Of a DNA stretch of 64,000 nt, positions 32,169 through 44,400 are shown one piece after another (the stretch's first letter is position 1; the number at the start of each line of letters is the position of its first letter). The position numbers and the translations under genes are program-made. The notes beneath the pieces are model-generated. The model saw only the letters and a list, made by a program, of their open reading frames with translations, was not told the origin of the DNA and made no database searches. The stretch covers positions 806,001 through 870,000 of the forward strand of contig LATX02000089.1 of NCBI GenBank assembly GCA_001466705.2, given 5' to 3'. Origin of the DNA: Moniliophthora roreri (lineage: Eukaryota > Basidiomycota > Agaricomycetes > Agaricales > Marasmiaceae).

Positions 32169-34497
32169 TCACCAATCCTCATCAGCTAACCATTTCTTTA
32201 AATCATCTAAGTGGTCATCTAAATTCTTAGTGAAGTCACTCCTGTGTTTCTCCTTGTAAGGATAATCATCACTCCATTCTTCAGTAAGTTGAGAAGGGAA
32301 TACTTTTAGTTGCATGAATGTGTCAACACTTTCTATCCCTCTCAACTTCAGTATATTCACCCTAACTTCCTTGTCAACTTTCACTTCTAGCCGAGCCTTA
32401 TAAAGCTTATTTTTGAAGTCTTTGACACATTTAGCCAGTTTGAACAGGTATCCTCCACGATTATCAATTTCATCTTTAAAATTCTCAAATGGATACAGCT
32501 CTTCAAGTACACCATCACCCATCTGGAACCTTATTAATTCTCCATTGTCATCATCTAGGTAGTCTTCTTCATTTGTAGGTGGTCTTTCCATCATAGCTCC
32601 CCCACTCGGAGGTCTAGATAGACCGTCTGGGCCATGAATGACTCTTTTTACATGTACTAGTTCAAAATAATACTTTCTGATGGCTTCAATCCATCTGTTT
32701 ATAGTTGCATTCAGGCCAGCACTAGAATGATCTAGCATCCCTTTTATGTAACTAGCATTGGTTTCTATAATCAAATCTCTACATCTATATGTAGTGTAAT
32801 AAGTCACTTCCAATGCAGTTTTGAGTCCAAATAACTCCCTTTTAGATTGGGAGAATTGTGCCTCACACTTGTTCAAGCCTATTGATCCAAATAAGTTGAA
32901 GTATTTCTTTTTTGGGTTTTCCAGATCGACTTGATACAAGTAGAAGCCAACTGCTTGCCATGATGTATCAACAGCCAATATTAAGGGCTTATGATAGTCT
33001 ACAGGTCTTAAACAGGGCACAGTACAGATTGCTTCTTGCAGTTCTCGCATGGCTTGCTTCTCTTCGTCTCCCATATGAAAGATCACTTTAGCACCAGATA
33101 TCTTATTTAAGGGCCTTGTAATTTTTGCATAGTTCTTAATAAACATCCTTAGCTGTACAGCAGTTTCTAGCAATGATTTTATGTGGCTTTTTCCTTTGAA
33201 GGATTCTGGATCCCAGTCCAATACTACTTTAGCAAACTTCTTGTTTACTTCATGTCCTTCTGGACCTACTTGATATCCAAGTACTGCTCCTTGTTTGATA
33301 CAAAGAAATGCTTTTGGTCCAGAAAAGGTCCTGCCAACATATTTAAGTCGTTGGCATAGCCGATTCATGTTATTTAAGTGTTCCCATACAAATCTTCGTA
33401 TTCCAGGATTCTCTGGTATCGTCTCAAAGCTTCCATCTGGTTGCTTGTATTGCAAAGGAGGTCCTTGACAGGATACATCATCAACATATGGCATAGTTAC
33501 ATGTGGGATCTCATCCCTGAAGATATAGCATACATCGTCATAGAAGATTGGTACTGAATTTGTCCATCCCATAGGCAATTTTACTAACCTATGTGGTCCA
33601 AATGGTGTTTGAAAGGTAGTCAAGTCCCTTGACTCCTCATCTATCAGTCTCTCATTGTATCCAACCCATATATCTAGTAATCCAAGACAAGTGTGTCCAG
33701 CAAAGTGATTCACTACTTCTGCAGTCACAGGAGGCACACTAGAATACTGAATTGTCACTCTATTTAAGGGTTCTAAACTATTATACTCCTGCATCAATCT
33801 TATCTTTGATGATTTTGCAAATTTCTGCATATATGCCAGGTGGAATAGGTATATTCCTTTCTACCCAAGGCACATGAGGCAAAACTGGAAACTTTACAGG
33901 AAGAAAGAAGTTGGTATGAAAATTACCTCCTTCTGATGGTTCCCAGGTGAATGCTTTTTCTTGTAGTCTCATTAGTTTGTGTATAAGTTTTCTCTCTTCA
34001 GGCCATAAGAATCCCTCTGGATGCTTCTTATCTATAATGCCCTTTCTATCTTTGTTATATCTTTCACTTTCTACAAAATCTGATGGGTTCATTGGCAGTT
34101 CCAGCATATCTTTCAAAGGATCTCCAGTTATCATTCTTTGTACATGAAACTCTTGTGGAAGAGTCACTTTAACTGGTTTCACTTTTAATGCTACAGGTTT
34201 ATATTTCCCAAAGACCGATTGACTGTCTTTAATAGCTTCATCCCTTGATTGTTGTATGTCAAACAACATTACATGCGGTATCGAATCAGAGTTTGTCCAT
34301 TAATACTCCTTTCTAATCTCTGTGTATACAGAATGATTTGCCAATATGCCATTTGCTTGTTGTAATAAGCATTGGGCATCCCTTTCATCATATTTTGTAA
34401 AGCAAGTGCTCATGAAAGTATCAATTTTCTCTTCTATGTGCTTACAAACTTCTGGCATTGCACTTGCCACTTGCAGGTACAGTTCCACTAATTCCAT
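32169..34497 (-). pseudogene. Family-A (A2) reverse transcriptase and RNase H, internal deletion
   Basis: 33830-32169 is the longest family-A frame (553 codons): C-terminal RT with LVKLPMGWTNS and YVDD, then RNase H (AVDTSW, KRELFGLK) and linker. 34269-33781 and 34497-34300 carry the N-terminal RT and protease-RT linker. Compared with A1 about 85 bp are missing at 33780, removing the segment with SKWFCVLKKDGKSLRLVHS, so the RT lacks part of its fingers/palm. It is longer and more open than A1 downstream of that point. Confidence 0.8.
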
Positions 34498-34579
34498 TTG
34501 TGTAAAAATCTTTTCTAAGGATATATTGTATTTTTGTTTTCATCTATTTTTATGATTGCTGCAACCTCTCACTGTTCTT

Positions 34580-35830
34580 TCAACAGTTCCTCAAGGTTCT
34601 CTGAAAATTTGGTTGATCTGAAGGGTCACCTTTTCTGTGCTGTTCTCTAGCTTGATCAGAAGGAGGACCATTGGGCTGAGTCATGTCTTTTAACTTTGGC
34701 TCCTGGTAAGGCTCCAGTTTGATCCCTTTGCCTCTTTCATATGTCCCCATAGTTATCTGCATCTGAGTATTGGGACACGTTAAGGTGATGTCCATATGAC
34801 CATCCTCAAAAGTTTGAGTATACATCTTAGTTAGGACATCAAATGGCCTCCCCAATAGCATTTTGTATGGTGCTTGTTTGATGACATGTAATTGACCATA
34901 GATTATAATGGACCCAATTGTAAGTGGAACATTTCTGGCTAAGCCTTGAGTTCAGTTAAGACTGCCATTCATGCTCTGCATATGAATATAAGTTGCCAGA
35001 TCCCATGTAATTCCTTAGCCAATTGCTTCTTCTTTATCAATGCAGATAATTTGAGACTCCATATTTAAGGGTGCCTCAATCACCTCTGGATGATTGTTTA
35101 AGTTTGGGAATATGCAGTGCAGTGCTTCTATTGATCTGGCCACTATAATGACTCTTCCTCTCTTGGAGGAGTCTTGTTCGTTTAAGAACTGTTCCACTAC
35201 ATCCTTTTGTACTATCGCACCAGTGGGCATTCCGTCAACTTCTTGACTAAGTACTTCAAAATGCTCTTCCCAGCTTTCTCTAGCTAGGTTGCTGGTTTCT
35301 ATTACATGTGTACAGTTCTCCAGATCGTCAATTACTTCTTGGCTTAGTGCCAGAACTTGAGTTTGAGGTAACAACTCATAAAACATCTTAATAGGTTTGC
35401 ATTTTATTTCTTTAAGTTGTAACCTTCTTATCATCATTCTTCTAAATGATGGTGACAGCTTGGCTAAGACTTCCAAAGGTACTGGAACTTCAGATGCTAA
35501 GTATTTGTCAATAACTGCATCTTCCAGAGCCTTCATTGTTTCTAAGGCATCTTCCTCAGGTATTGAGGTCAAAGCTGTTGACTTTCTGATGTCTTTTGCA
35601 GGTCTTTCCGAAACTTTCCCACTCTGCTTTTGTTTGTCTAAATGTGCTGTCCCCTTTTCTATTGCTTGATTTTTGGGTGTCAGAGGCCTGGCTATAGGCT
35701 TCACTTTATCAAATGGACAGGTATCTTGAGGTAGCACTTTATTAGGTGTAGGAGTCTCTTTGCTATGTGTTTCTTTTGCCTTATCTTTGGCTTTTTCTTC
35801 ATTCTTGGCTTTCTCTTTCTTTAATTGCAC
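34580..35830 (-). pseudogene. Family-A (A2) protease region and linker
   Basis: 35830-35015 encodes the Lys-rich linker and the start of the protease, where the active-site loop reads NMESQI, so the catalytic Asp is gone. 34861-34580 starts with LLGRPFDVL as in A1. The linker is interrupted at 35832 by a family-A LTR; its other side resumes at 37552. Confidence 0.65.
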
Positions 35831-35832
35831 AT

Positions 35833-37551
35833 TAATTTGTCTAAGATAAGACTAGTGGAAAACTACCCAAAAGATAACCTCCAAAAGTTCTATCTCAAGT
35901 TGTTGTGCAAGTGTGGATCGATGTGATCAGAGTTACTGCACTTAGAATGCCAACAAAACTCTTAGCTAGGTTGATTCTCTCTTATTGAAGCAATCTACTT
36001 CAAAGTGTTCACCTCCAGAGGAGTATATATGGGTTTTAAAAGGGTTTATATCCAAACACACAAACACACACACAAGAACACAGTGCACAAAGCACAAAAC
36101 ACAAGAGCTACAGTCCCACCAAAAGACTCAGTAGCTGATATAGTCTGACCCTACAGAGTTCAAGACTTCTTTAAGACAACTACAGTACACAGTGTACTGG
36201 AAAGGGTCCTATACCAGTTTCTACAAAGAGCTTAATTGCAGGCCCAGTTCCTTTGTTAAGACTCTAAGTGTGTCACAACCTGATACCCAACACAGGCCAC
36301 ACTCCAAAAGCCACCAGAACTTTTGGTGTAAAGTTATCTCTTAGAAAAGTGTCAAGTGCACTAAAGATGTTATTCTTTGTCTCTTATGACACAAGTTCAT
36401 TATCAGATTTCTATCTCTCTGGAGTCACTCAGGACCAATCTCCAGAGCCTGAAGTGAGGAAGCAAAACTGGAATGGCACACACAATTATACACCAAACAA
36501 ACTCATCATGTATTCACAATCAGAGGGGGCAGAGTTACTTGAGTATATATGAATATCTAGCTGTCCTTATATATAGTCCATGGAATATATCTACAGAAAA
36601 ATATAAATAATGTCTGATAATTCAGGAAATAATAAATGAGTGATTGAAATGCTAAAAGAGGGAATATTTGGATGTCACAGAGTCTGGCCATTAGGGTATC
36701 CAACCATATCCACACAGGTATCTGCTTTCTGGTGTTCTGGACTCTTAGATATTTGATTTTTCTCTTTTCTAGGTGGGTCTGGATGGACAGATGAGTCCAT
36801 CTGTTCTGCATTCTCTTTTCCAGCATCCGCACAGCTGCTGATGTCTGGGTTTCAAAGCTTCTGAGGCTGGAACATACTGTTCCTGTTCCTGTCTCCTTTG
36901 ATAATTCATTCTTGATCTTATCTAGAACTTCGCATTCCTTAGATATCAATTATATGTCTCGTTGTATCTGTAGTCATGTAGCTACACTTGTTCTGAGGCT
37001 GTGTTGCCCCTTGTTAAGTAATTTCATCTATTTGCACCATGTTAGAACTCTTTATTAAGAGATTACCTGCTTTGATTCTGATCTGCATATTGAATTCCAT
37101 TGTCTGATTATTCTGATTGTTCCTTTCCAAGTTGTCTCTCTGTTCTGATGTCTTCTCTAAGTACCTCTGTACTGTATGACTGCACATTGCACTTTGCAGA
37201 TGTCATAGAAAGGTGAATAAATTGAAAAATCCTATTGATAGCACTTTGAGAGAGCTCAGTTAACTAGCCAACATGTTTGTATGGTCATAGTTAGGTTCCC
37301 TACAGGTTTCAGGAGTGATCTGCTTCAGATCTGATATGATAAGTCAGGACGTACAGCTTAGACACCTCTGTATAGCATATCATATAGCTCTTTGTACTTT
37401 CTAACACACTGTAGCTTCTCTAAGGCAATGACTAGCAGACTAGGCTCACTCTAGTCCTTATTACCCATTATCTGATGTCATATCCAAGTGTTCTGATTCA
37501 AAAGTAATGTAAATCAAATAAAATTGGGTCTCTTCCAGGTTTGCCATATTA
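35833..37551 (-). mobile_element. Family-A LTR inserted in the A2 gag-pro linker
   Basis: Full-length (about 1720 bp) solo LTR, from TAATTTGT (35833) to the minus-strand start TAATATGG (37551). The linker continues on both sides. Flanks GCACAT on the left and GCATTT on the right suggest a short, now mutated target duplication. Confidence 0.8.
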
Positions 37552-38535
37552 GCATTTGCTTTTAACAGACTTTCTAGGTCTCAATATAAGGATTTATCAA
37601 AGCTCTTAGAAGGTGAAATAGAAATTTCTAATGATTTGCCTTTACTCTCAGGGGATCTTGCTTTAGTAGCTTTGGCATTGTGTGCTATGGTCCCCATCAC
37701 TAGGCTTCTCAGTTTTTTGTAACATCAGTCTGAGCTGCATTTAACTGCATCTGTTGTAACATTGCTGCCACTAACTGTTGAAGAGTGCTTTCCTCGATAA
37801 CAGGAGCTGTGGTTGTTGCAGCATAGAACATAGTAGGCAGCTCATCTTCCTCTTTGATTCCACTAAAGAAGTAGGCATCTGAAGACATCACCCATCCTTT
37901 AGACTTTGCATATTCAGTGACCTTATCTTTCCAGAACTCAGTCCCTTCACACTCTGGTAATCTTTTTCCATCCTTTAAGATGTAATGATTGGCTGATTCA
38001 TTTCAAACCAGCCACCCATCATTAACCATTTGTTTGTGCAATGGACATTCTCTTACCATGTGGCCTTGTTCTCCACACCAGTAACAAATTTGTCCAGCAC
38101 TTGTAGACAGTACAGCCCTTCCTATCATAGGCTGCCTATGTTTTCCTCAGACATCCTGGTTCATAGTGAACATTGGAGTCCCTTGGCTAAGAGATTTTGG
38201 GGCTGCAAGAGCACCCAGCAAGCTTGTCATTTGCCTTTTTTAAGTTCTCAATTTCTTGAGTCTGTGCTTGTATAGTACATTGGTGCACATCTACAGTCAC
38301 TGCTACACCCAAATTATACATATCACTATCCCATTCCTCTTTCTTAGGAAACAATAATGGTACAGTCTCTTCTTGTTTTATGGCTGGTGGCATTGCAACC
38401 TGGCTAGGAGCTTGCCCTTGTGCTGCCTTCACCTGTGCATTCATTAAAGGAATAGGAATCCCCATAGAAAAGGCCATATCCGGTATAATGGGTTGCATCT
38501 CCTCAGGAATTGCTGACTGATGTGAATTCAGGGAA
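37552..38535 (-). pseudogene. Family-A (A2) Gag zinc-knuckle fragment
   Basis: Minus-strand pieces of the Gag nucleocapsid region (38498-38187, 37891-37709) with a CCHC knuckle region around 38050-38090, like 11025-11780 of A1. It is cut at the N at 38536. It is identical by eye to 39762-40745. Confidence 0.7.
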
Positions 38536-38536
38536 N

Positions 38537-39761
38537 TAAAGTTATCTCTTAGAAAAGTGCCAAGTGCACTAAAGATGTTATTCTTTGTCTCTTATGATGC
38601 AAGTTTGTTATCAGATTTCTATCTCTCTGGAGTCACTCAGGACCAATCTCCAGGGCCTGAAGTGAGGAAGCAAAACTGGAATGGCACATGCAATTATACA
38701 CCAAACAAACTCATCATGTATTCACAATCAGAGGGGGCAGAGTTACTTGAGTATATACAAATATCTAGCTGTCCTTATATATGGTCCAACGAATATATCT
38801 ACAGAAAAATATAAATAATGTCTGATAATTCAGGAAATAATAAATGAGTGACTGAAATGCTAAAAGAGGGAATATTCAGATGTCACAGAGTCTGGCCATT
38901 AGGGTATCCAACCATATCCACACAGGTATCCACTTTTCAGTGTTCTGGACTCTTAGATATTTGATTTTTCTCTCTTTTCTAGGTAGGTCTGGATGGACAG
39001 ATGAGTCCATCCATTCCGCATTCTCTTTTCCAGCATCTGCACAGCCACCAATGTCCAGGTTTCAAAGCTTCCAAGGCTGGAACATACTGTTCCTGTTCCT
39101 GTCTCCTTTGATAATTTATTCTTGATCTTATCTAGCACTTCACATTCCTTAGATATCAATTATATGTCTTGTTGTATCTGTAGTCATGTAGCTACACTTG
39201 TTCTGAGGCTGTGTTGCCTCTTGTTAAGTAATTTCATCTATTTGCACCATGTTAGAACTCTTTATTAAGAGATTATCTGCTTTGATTCTGATCTGCATAT
39301 TGAATTCCATTGTCTGATCATTCTGATCGTTCCTTTCCAAGTTGTCTCTCTGTTCTGATGTCTTCTTTAAGTACCTCTGTACTGTATGACTGCACATTGC
39401 ACTTTGCAGATGTCATAGAAAGGTGAATAAATTGAAAAATCCTATTGATAGCACTTTGAGAGAGCTCAGTTAACTAGCCAACATGTTTGTATGGTCATAG
39501 TTAGGTTCCCTACAGGTTTCAGGAGTGATCTGCTTCAGATCTGATATATAGATAAGTCAGAATGTACAGCTTAGACACCTCTGTATAGCTCATATAGCTC
39601 TTTGTACTTTCTAACACACTGTAGCTTCTCTAAGGCAATGACTAGCAGACTAGGCTCACTCTAGTCCTTATTACCCATTATCTGATGTCATATCCAAGTG
39701 TTCTGATTCAAAAGTAATGTAAATCAAATAAAATTGGGTCTCTTCCAGGTTTGCCATATTA
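38537..39761 (-). mobile_element. Family-A LTR fragment
   Basis: Part of an LTR starting at the N at 38536 and ending at the LTR start TAATATGG (39761). Its left half differs from 36327-37380 at many sites; its last ~150 bp is identical to the end of that LTR. Confidence 0.75.
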
Positions 39762-40845
39762 GCATTTGCTTTTAACAGACTTTCTAGGTCTCAATATAAG
39801 GATTTATCAAAGCTCTTAGAAGGTGAAATAGAAATTTCTAATGATTTGCCTTTACTCTCAGGGGATCTTGCTTTAGTAGCTTTGGCATTGTGTGCTATGG
39901 TCCCCATCACTAGGCTTCTCAGTTTTTTGTAACATCAGTCTGAGCTGCATTTAACTGCATCTGTTGTAACATTGCTGCCACTAACTGTTGAAGAGTGCTT
40001 TCCTCGATAACAGGAGCTGTGGTTGTTGCAGCATAGAACATAGTAGGCAGCTCATCTTCCTCTTTGATTCCACTAAAGAAGTAGGCATCTGAAGACATCA
40101 CCCATCCTTTAGACTTTGCATATTCAGTGACCTTATCTTTCCAGAACTCAGTCCCTTCACACTCTGGTAATCTTTTTCCATCCTTTAAGATGTAATGATT
40201 GGCTGATTCATTTCAAACCAGCCACCCATCATTAACCATTTGTTTGTGCAATGGACATTCTCTTACCATGTGGCCTTGTTCTCCACACCAGTAACAAATT
40301 TGTCCAGCACTTGTAGACAGTACAGCCCTTCCTATCATAGGCTGCCTATGTTTTCCTCAGACATCCTGGTTCATAGTGAACATTGGAGTCCCTTGGCTAA
40401 GAGATTTTGGGGCTGCAAGAGCACCCAGCAAGCTTGTCATTTGCCTTTTTTAAGTTCTCAATTTCTTGAGTCTGTGCTTGTATAGTACATTGGTGCACAT
40501 CTACAGTCACTGCTACACCCAAATTATACATATCACTATCCCATTCCTCTTTCTTAGGAAACAATAATGGTACAGTCTCTTCTTGTTTTATGGCTGGTGG
40601 CATTGCAACCTGGCTAGGAGCTTGCCCTTGTGCTGCCTTCACCTGTGCATTCATTAAAGGAATAGGAATCCCCATAGAAAAGGCCATATCCGGTATAATG
40701 GGTTGCATCTCCTCAGGAATTGCTGACTGATGTGAATTCAGGGAATGAATGTTCCCCAAATTGGTTAACATCACTATCTCAGCCTGCTCAATGACATCGT
40801 TGAGTTCCTAAGGATCTTGTCATCTTCTAGAGTCTTCTTTTCCCT
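39762..40845 (-). pseudogene. Family-A Gag zinc-knuckle fragment, second copy
   Basis: A repeat of 37552-38535 that extends further, to the MITE at 40849. The frames 40774-40397 and 40101-39919 match those of A2. The capsid part continues on the other side of the MITE at 41474. Confidence 0.7.
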
Positions 40846-40848
40846 TAT

Positions 40849-41470
40849 CACTATGGACAAAGGGTTCTTTTGAGATAGTTTCCCAAAGAATTTAGTCAAC
40901 TGAAAATGTTTATATAGTACAGATAGATTTGATATGAAAAAGACAGTCTTAAAATTATATGCTTTGCTTTTATACTTTTTTTGTCCAAATTTTATAAAAA
41001 TTAGATTAAAAACTTGATACTTTCCTGTTAATTTTAGCTAAGAGGGAATTATCAAATATTCCATTAGTCTTTAGGCACATTTAGCACAAATATTTTATAT
41101 ATTAAAGTTTTGTTTTTTCCTACTGTTTTGCAACTGTTTTAGGTGTACTAAATTGGCATATGGTAATTTGATTAAGTTTTACTTCTGTTTTCCCAGAACA
41201 AAAAAATCCGGATTTTTGACCCAATTTGGTCTGGATTTCACACACTTTTGATGTACAGAAAAACATAATAACTTGGGCACATTTTAATACTATTTTCAGT
41301 GTAAATAATATAGTATATATTCCTATAATATTGCATTAAGGAAATGTTTTATTAATATAGAATAATTTACAATAAGTTTAGAGCAAATATTGCCCAGAAG
41401 AATGTATTAGTTTTTAGCAATATTTCTCAAATATTTTAGTAATCTCCAAAAGGACCTTTTGTCTATAGTG
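40849..41470. mobile_element. MITE-like element with terminal inverted repeats
   Basis: A 622-bp, very AT-rich insertion in gag. Ends CACTATGGACAAAGGG and (reverse complement of the right end) CACTATAGACAAAAGG form an inverted repeat of about 28 bp with a few mismatches. TAT is duplicated at 40846-40848 and 41471-41473; the empty site in A1 reads CCCTTATCTAGC near 11951. No coding capacity. The superfamily is uncertain (TA-containing target, CACTA-like ends). Confidence 0.8.
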
Positions 41471-41473
41471 TAT

Positions 41474-42558
41474 CTAGCTTATTGAGTGTAAACAGCTCCA
41501 TCTGCTGTTGAACATGCATTTTGAACGTCGATTCAAAGGCACTCAAATACATTTGTACTGCTGCATGGTTCAAAAGGAGAGCTAGAGGCTTAAGAAGCTT
41601 TTTGACTTCAAGTAGGAATGCTTGATTGTACTTCTTTAGCTTCTCCAGTCCTCCAAATTCAATATACTGACTGTGCAACACTATCTGGTACAATTTGTCC
41701 ATGGATCCATTGTCTGTATCTGCCAAATCAGGGAATTCCTTAAATAAGAGCTTTTAAAGTCTTCCCAAGAGTTGCCTTTGGCTTCACTACTCCCTTGTGA
41801 TTCTGTACACAGTTTATAGGACATCTTCCACATTGTGGAATAGATCTTCAAAGCACCTTCTGTCAATCCAGCCACCTTAAATTGGATTTCAAGATCATCA
41901 AGCCATGCTTGTAAGGTATCTGGTTCATCTTCATCAAACGACTTTACAGTATGCAGAATTTTTCTAACATTTCCTTCTGCCAACTTATCCAACTGATCTT
42001 GTGGTAGGTCATCCCATCAGAGACATTGCATGTTTCCTGCAGTTGGCATTTCGTTGTTATTCTGGGGTTGTTTGACCGCACCCCAGTTCCATAGGAGCTA
42101 TCTACCTTCGCATGTCCCATGGTTTCTGTTTCTTCTTCAAATATTTGAAGTAGATTAAATTCTTCAGCTAAGACCTCTACTCTAGATAACTGAGTGTTTC
42201 AGTCTGTAATTAAGGTAGCAATGGTAATAATGTCTCTACCAGATGTGGATGGGGTAGTACTTCTTCTAGTAGATGGCATTGAAGTACTTGCTTGAGAATC
42301 AATACAAACAAGTCCACTTCTATTGAATTCAACCAGATCTGTTAACGAAACAGCTCCTGTCACAGTTGCTGATCTTGTTGCTCTGACTGGAGCTGTCAGA
42401 TTCGATCTAGCAGTCTTTTTCTTTGATCCTTTCTGCTTTCTAGACCTTGATGAACTTTCTGCTACTGGAGTAGGTGGAAAAGCACTAGGAATCTGTGTTT
42501 CAGGTTCAGACACTGTTGATAATTCTGAATCCCTAATTCTTTTGCTAATTATGGACAA
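41474..42558 (-). pseudogene. Family-A Gag capsid and N-terminal fragment
   Basis: Minus strand: 41726-41463 (capsid end), 41992-41681 (capsid start) and 42558-42199 (Ser/Arg-rich N-terminus). It is the continuation of 39762-40845 across the MITE. From 41725 on it is identical by eye to 13178-14011. Confidence 0.75.
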
Positions 42559-42743
42559 CTAGCAGGTGAGATAGAGTCTTATTGATGATTACTCTATTCT
42601 TTTTATGACAGGTTCAAGTTCAAACTTGCCAAAATTATCTGGATGTGTTTTCTAAGAAGTAAATACTCCTCAAAAAGATTGTTTCTCAATAGCTTAAAGC
42701 TTAAATTGGTATTCTAGATCCACCCCTCATGGTGGGCTCCAGA

Positions 42744-43482
42744 TAATTTGTCTAAGATAAGACTAGTGGAAAACTATTCAAAAGATAACCTCCAAAAGTC
42801 TAACTCAGGTTGTTGTGCAAGTGTGGATCGATGTGATCAGAGTTGCTGCACTTAGAATGCCAACAAAACTCTTAGCTAGGTTGATTCTTTCTTATTGAAG
42901 CAATCTACTTCAAGGTGTTCACCTCCAGAAGAGTATATATGGGTTTTAAAAAGGGTTTATATTACAAACACACACAAAACACAAAGAACACAGTGCACAA
43001 AGCACAAACACAAGAGCTACAGTCCCATACAAAGACTCAATAGCTGATATAGTCTGACCCTATGGAGTTCAAGACTTCTTTAAGACTACTACAGCACACA
43101 GTGTACTGGAAAAGGTCCTACACCAATTTCTACAAAGAGCTCAGTGCAGGCACACCTCTTGCTAAGACTCTAAGTGTGTCAAAACCTGATACCCAACACA
43201 GGCCACACTTCAAGTGCCCAAGGCTCCTTCTTGGTGTAAAGTGTCTATTAGAAAAGTGCTAGGACACACTCAAGATGTTACTCTTATCTCTTACGATGCA
43301 AGTTCGTTATCAGATGTCTATCTCTCTGGAGTCACTCAGGACCAATCTCCAGGGCCTGAAGTGAGGAAGCAAAACTGGAATGGCACACACAATTATACAC
43401 CAAACAAACTCTTCATGTATTCACAATCAGAGGGGCAGAGTTACTTGAGTATGTACAAATATCTAGCTGTCCTTATATATTT
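42744..43482 (-). mobile_element. Family-A LTR, left part
   Basis: The 5' LTR adjoining the gag fragment, with primer-binding site at 42725-42741. It matches 14197-14935 closely. It is broken at 43482, where AT-rich sequence replaces about 400 bp of LTR. Confidence 0.8.
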
Positions 43483-43800
43483 AACATGTTTCCTTTGATA
43501 TAAAATTCAAAATCTTATATTTATTTTCTAAATGTTTTCTCACTATTTTATAAGGCAGAAAATTTAGTATATTTGTAATTAGAAAATTAAAGAATAATTC
43601 TATAATTTCATTATCATAAAATAATCAAAAAACACAGACTCTTCTGGAAATTAAAATCCAGAGTATGCTTGCTGTTTTCAATATGTGATGACAACTTGAA
43701 ACTAATAGAATTTTCTGAGTGTTGCCTGGAAGCAAATACACAGCAGTATTCTGAGTGTATTTCCTTTGTATTAATAGCATAAAAAGAACTCCTTGTATGT
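43483..43800. other. AT-rich replacement inside an LTR
   Basis: About 320 bp of very AT-rich sequence that no other LTR copy has; the corresponding LTR stretch (about 15 kb equivalent 14940-15350) is missing. No clear terminal inverted repeats or target duplication. It could be a MITE with deletion, or filler DNA from break repair. Confidence 0.5.
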
Positions 43801-44263
43801 AGTGTTTGGAAGTGATTTCCTTCTTTCTGAGATGACTTTGTACCTAGTTAGTTTATCTTGTATTGTTTAGCTGCCAGTGAACTCTTTATTAAGAGATTGC
43901 CCACTTTGACTCTGATCCATATATTGACTTTGGAGGAGGATCGTTCTGTGATCGTTCCTGTTCTACGTTGTCTTTCTGTTTTGATGTCTCCTCTAAGTAC
44001 CTCTGTACTGTTTGACTGCATGTTGCACCTTGCAGATGTCATAGAAAGGTAAAATAGAAATTAAAATCCCATTGATAGCACTTCAAGAGCTTGGTTAACT
44101 AGCCAATACATTCATTGGGCCATAGTTAGGTTCTCTACAGGTTTCAGAAGTGATCTGCTTTGGATCTGATACATAGATAAGTCAGAAAGTACAGCTTAGA
44201 CACCTCTGTATAGCATATCATATAGCTCTTCATACTTTCCAAGGTACCATAGCTTCTCTAAGG
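43801..44263 (-). mobile_element. Family-A LTR, right part
   Basis: The LTR resumes at GGAAGTGATTTCC and runs to the N at 44264, about 140 bp short of the expected LTR start. Confidence 0.75.
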
Positions 44264-44264
44264 N

Positions 44265-44399
44265 TCACTGCCCATTGATTGAAGGACTTCTAAACTTCAG
44301 CATCTGCTGGATGGACTCTAACTTGAACTTGAAGCTGCTTGCAAAGGGTTCTACCTTTTATAAGTGGTTAGTCGATGTTGCTGCACAAGTAGTGTAACA
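44265..44399 (+). mobile_element. Terminal fragment of a B-related LTR
   Basis: 135 bp ending TTGCTGCACAAGTAGTGTAACA-like, recognisable as the LTR end of the TGTTAC family (one change in the terminal repeat). It joins family-A LTR sequence at 44401, in the same relation as 3877/3878, but at another place in the LTR. Confidence 0.55.
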
Positions 44400-44400
44400 G

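Larger units (their letters stand above)
25679..38535 (-). mobile_element. Family-A element A2 with antisense genes (degenerate)
   Basis: On the minus strand: Gag zinc-knuckle part (38498-37709), linker, protease, RT/RNase H, integrase (to 30871), then about 5.2 kb of 3' sequence containing two plus-strand genes, tRNA-like modules and a solo LTR, ending at the shared LTR at 25678. The linker is interrupted by another family-A LTR (35833-37551). The upstream gag capsid part is lost at the N at 38536. Confidence 0.7.
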
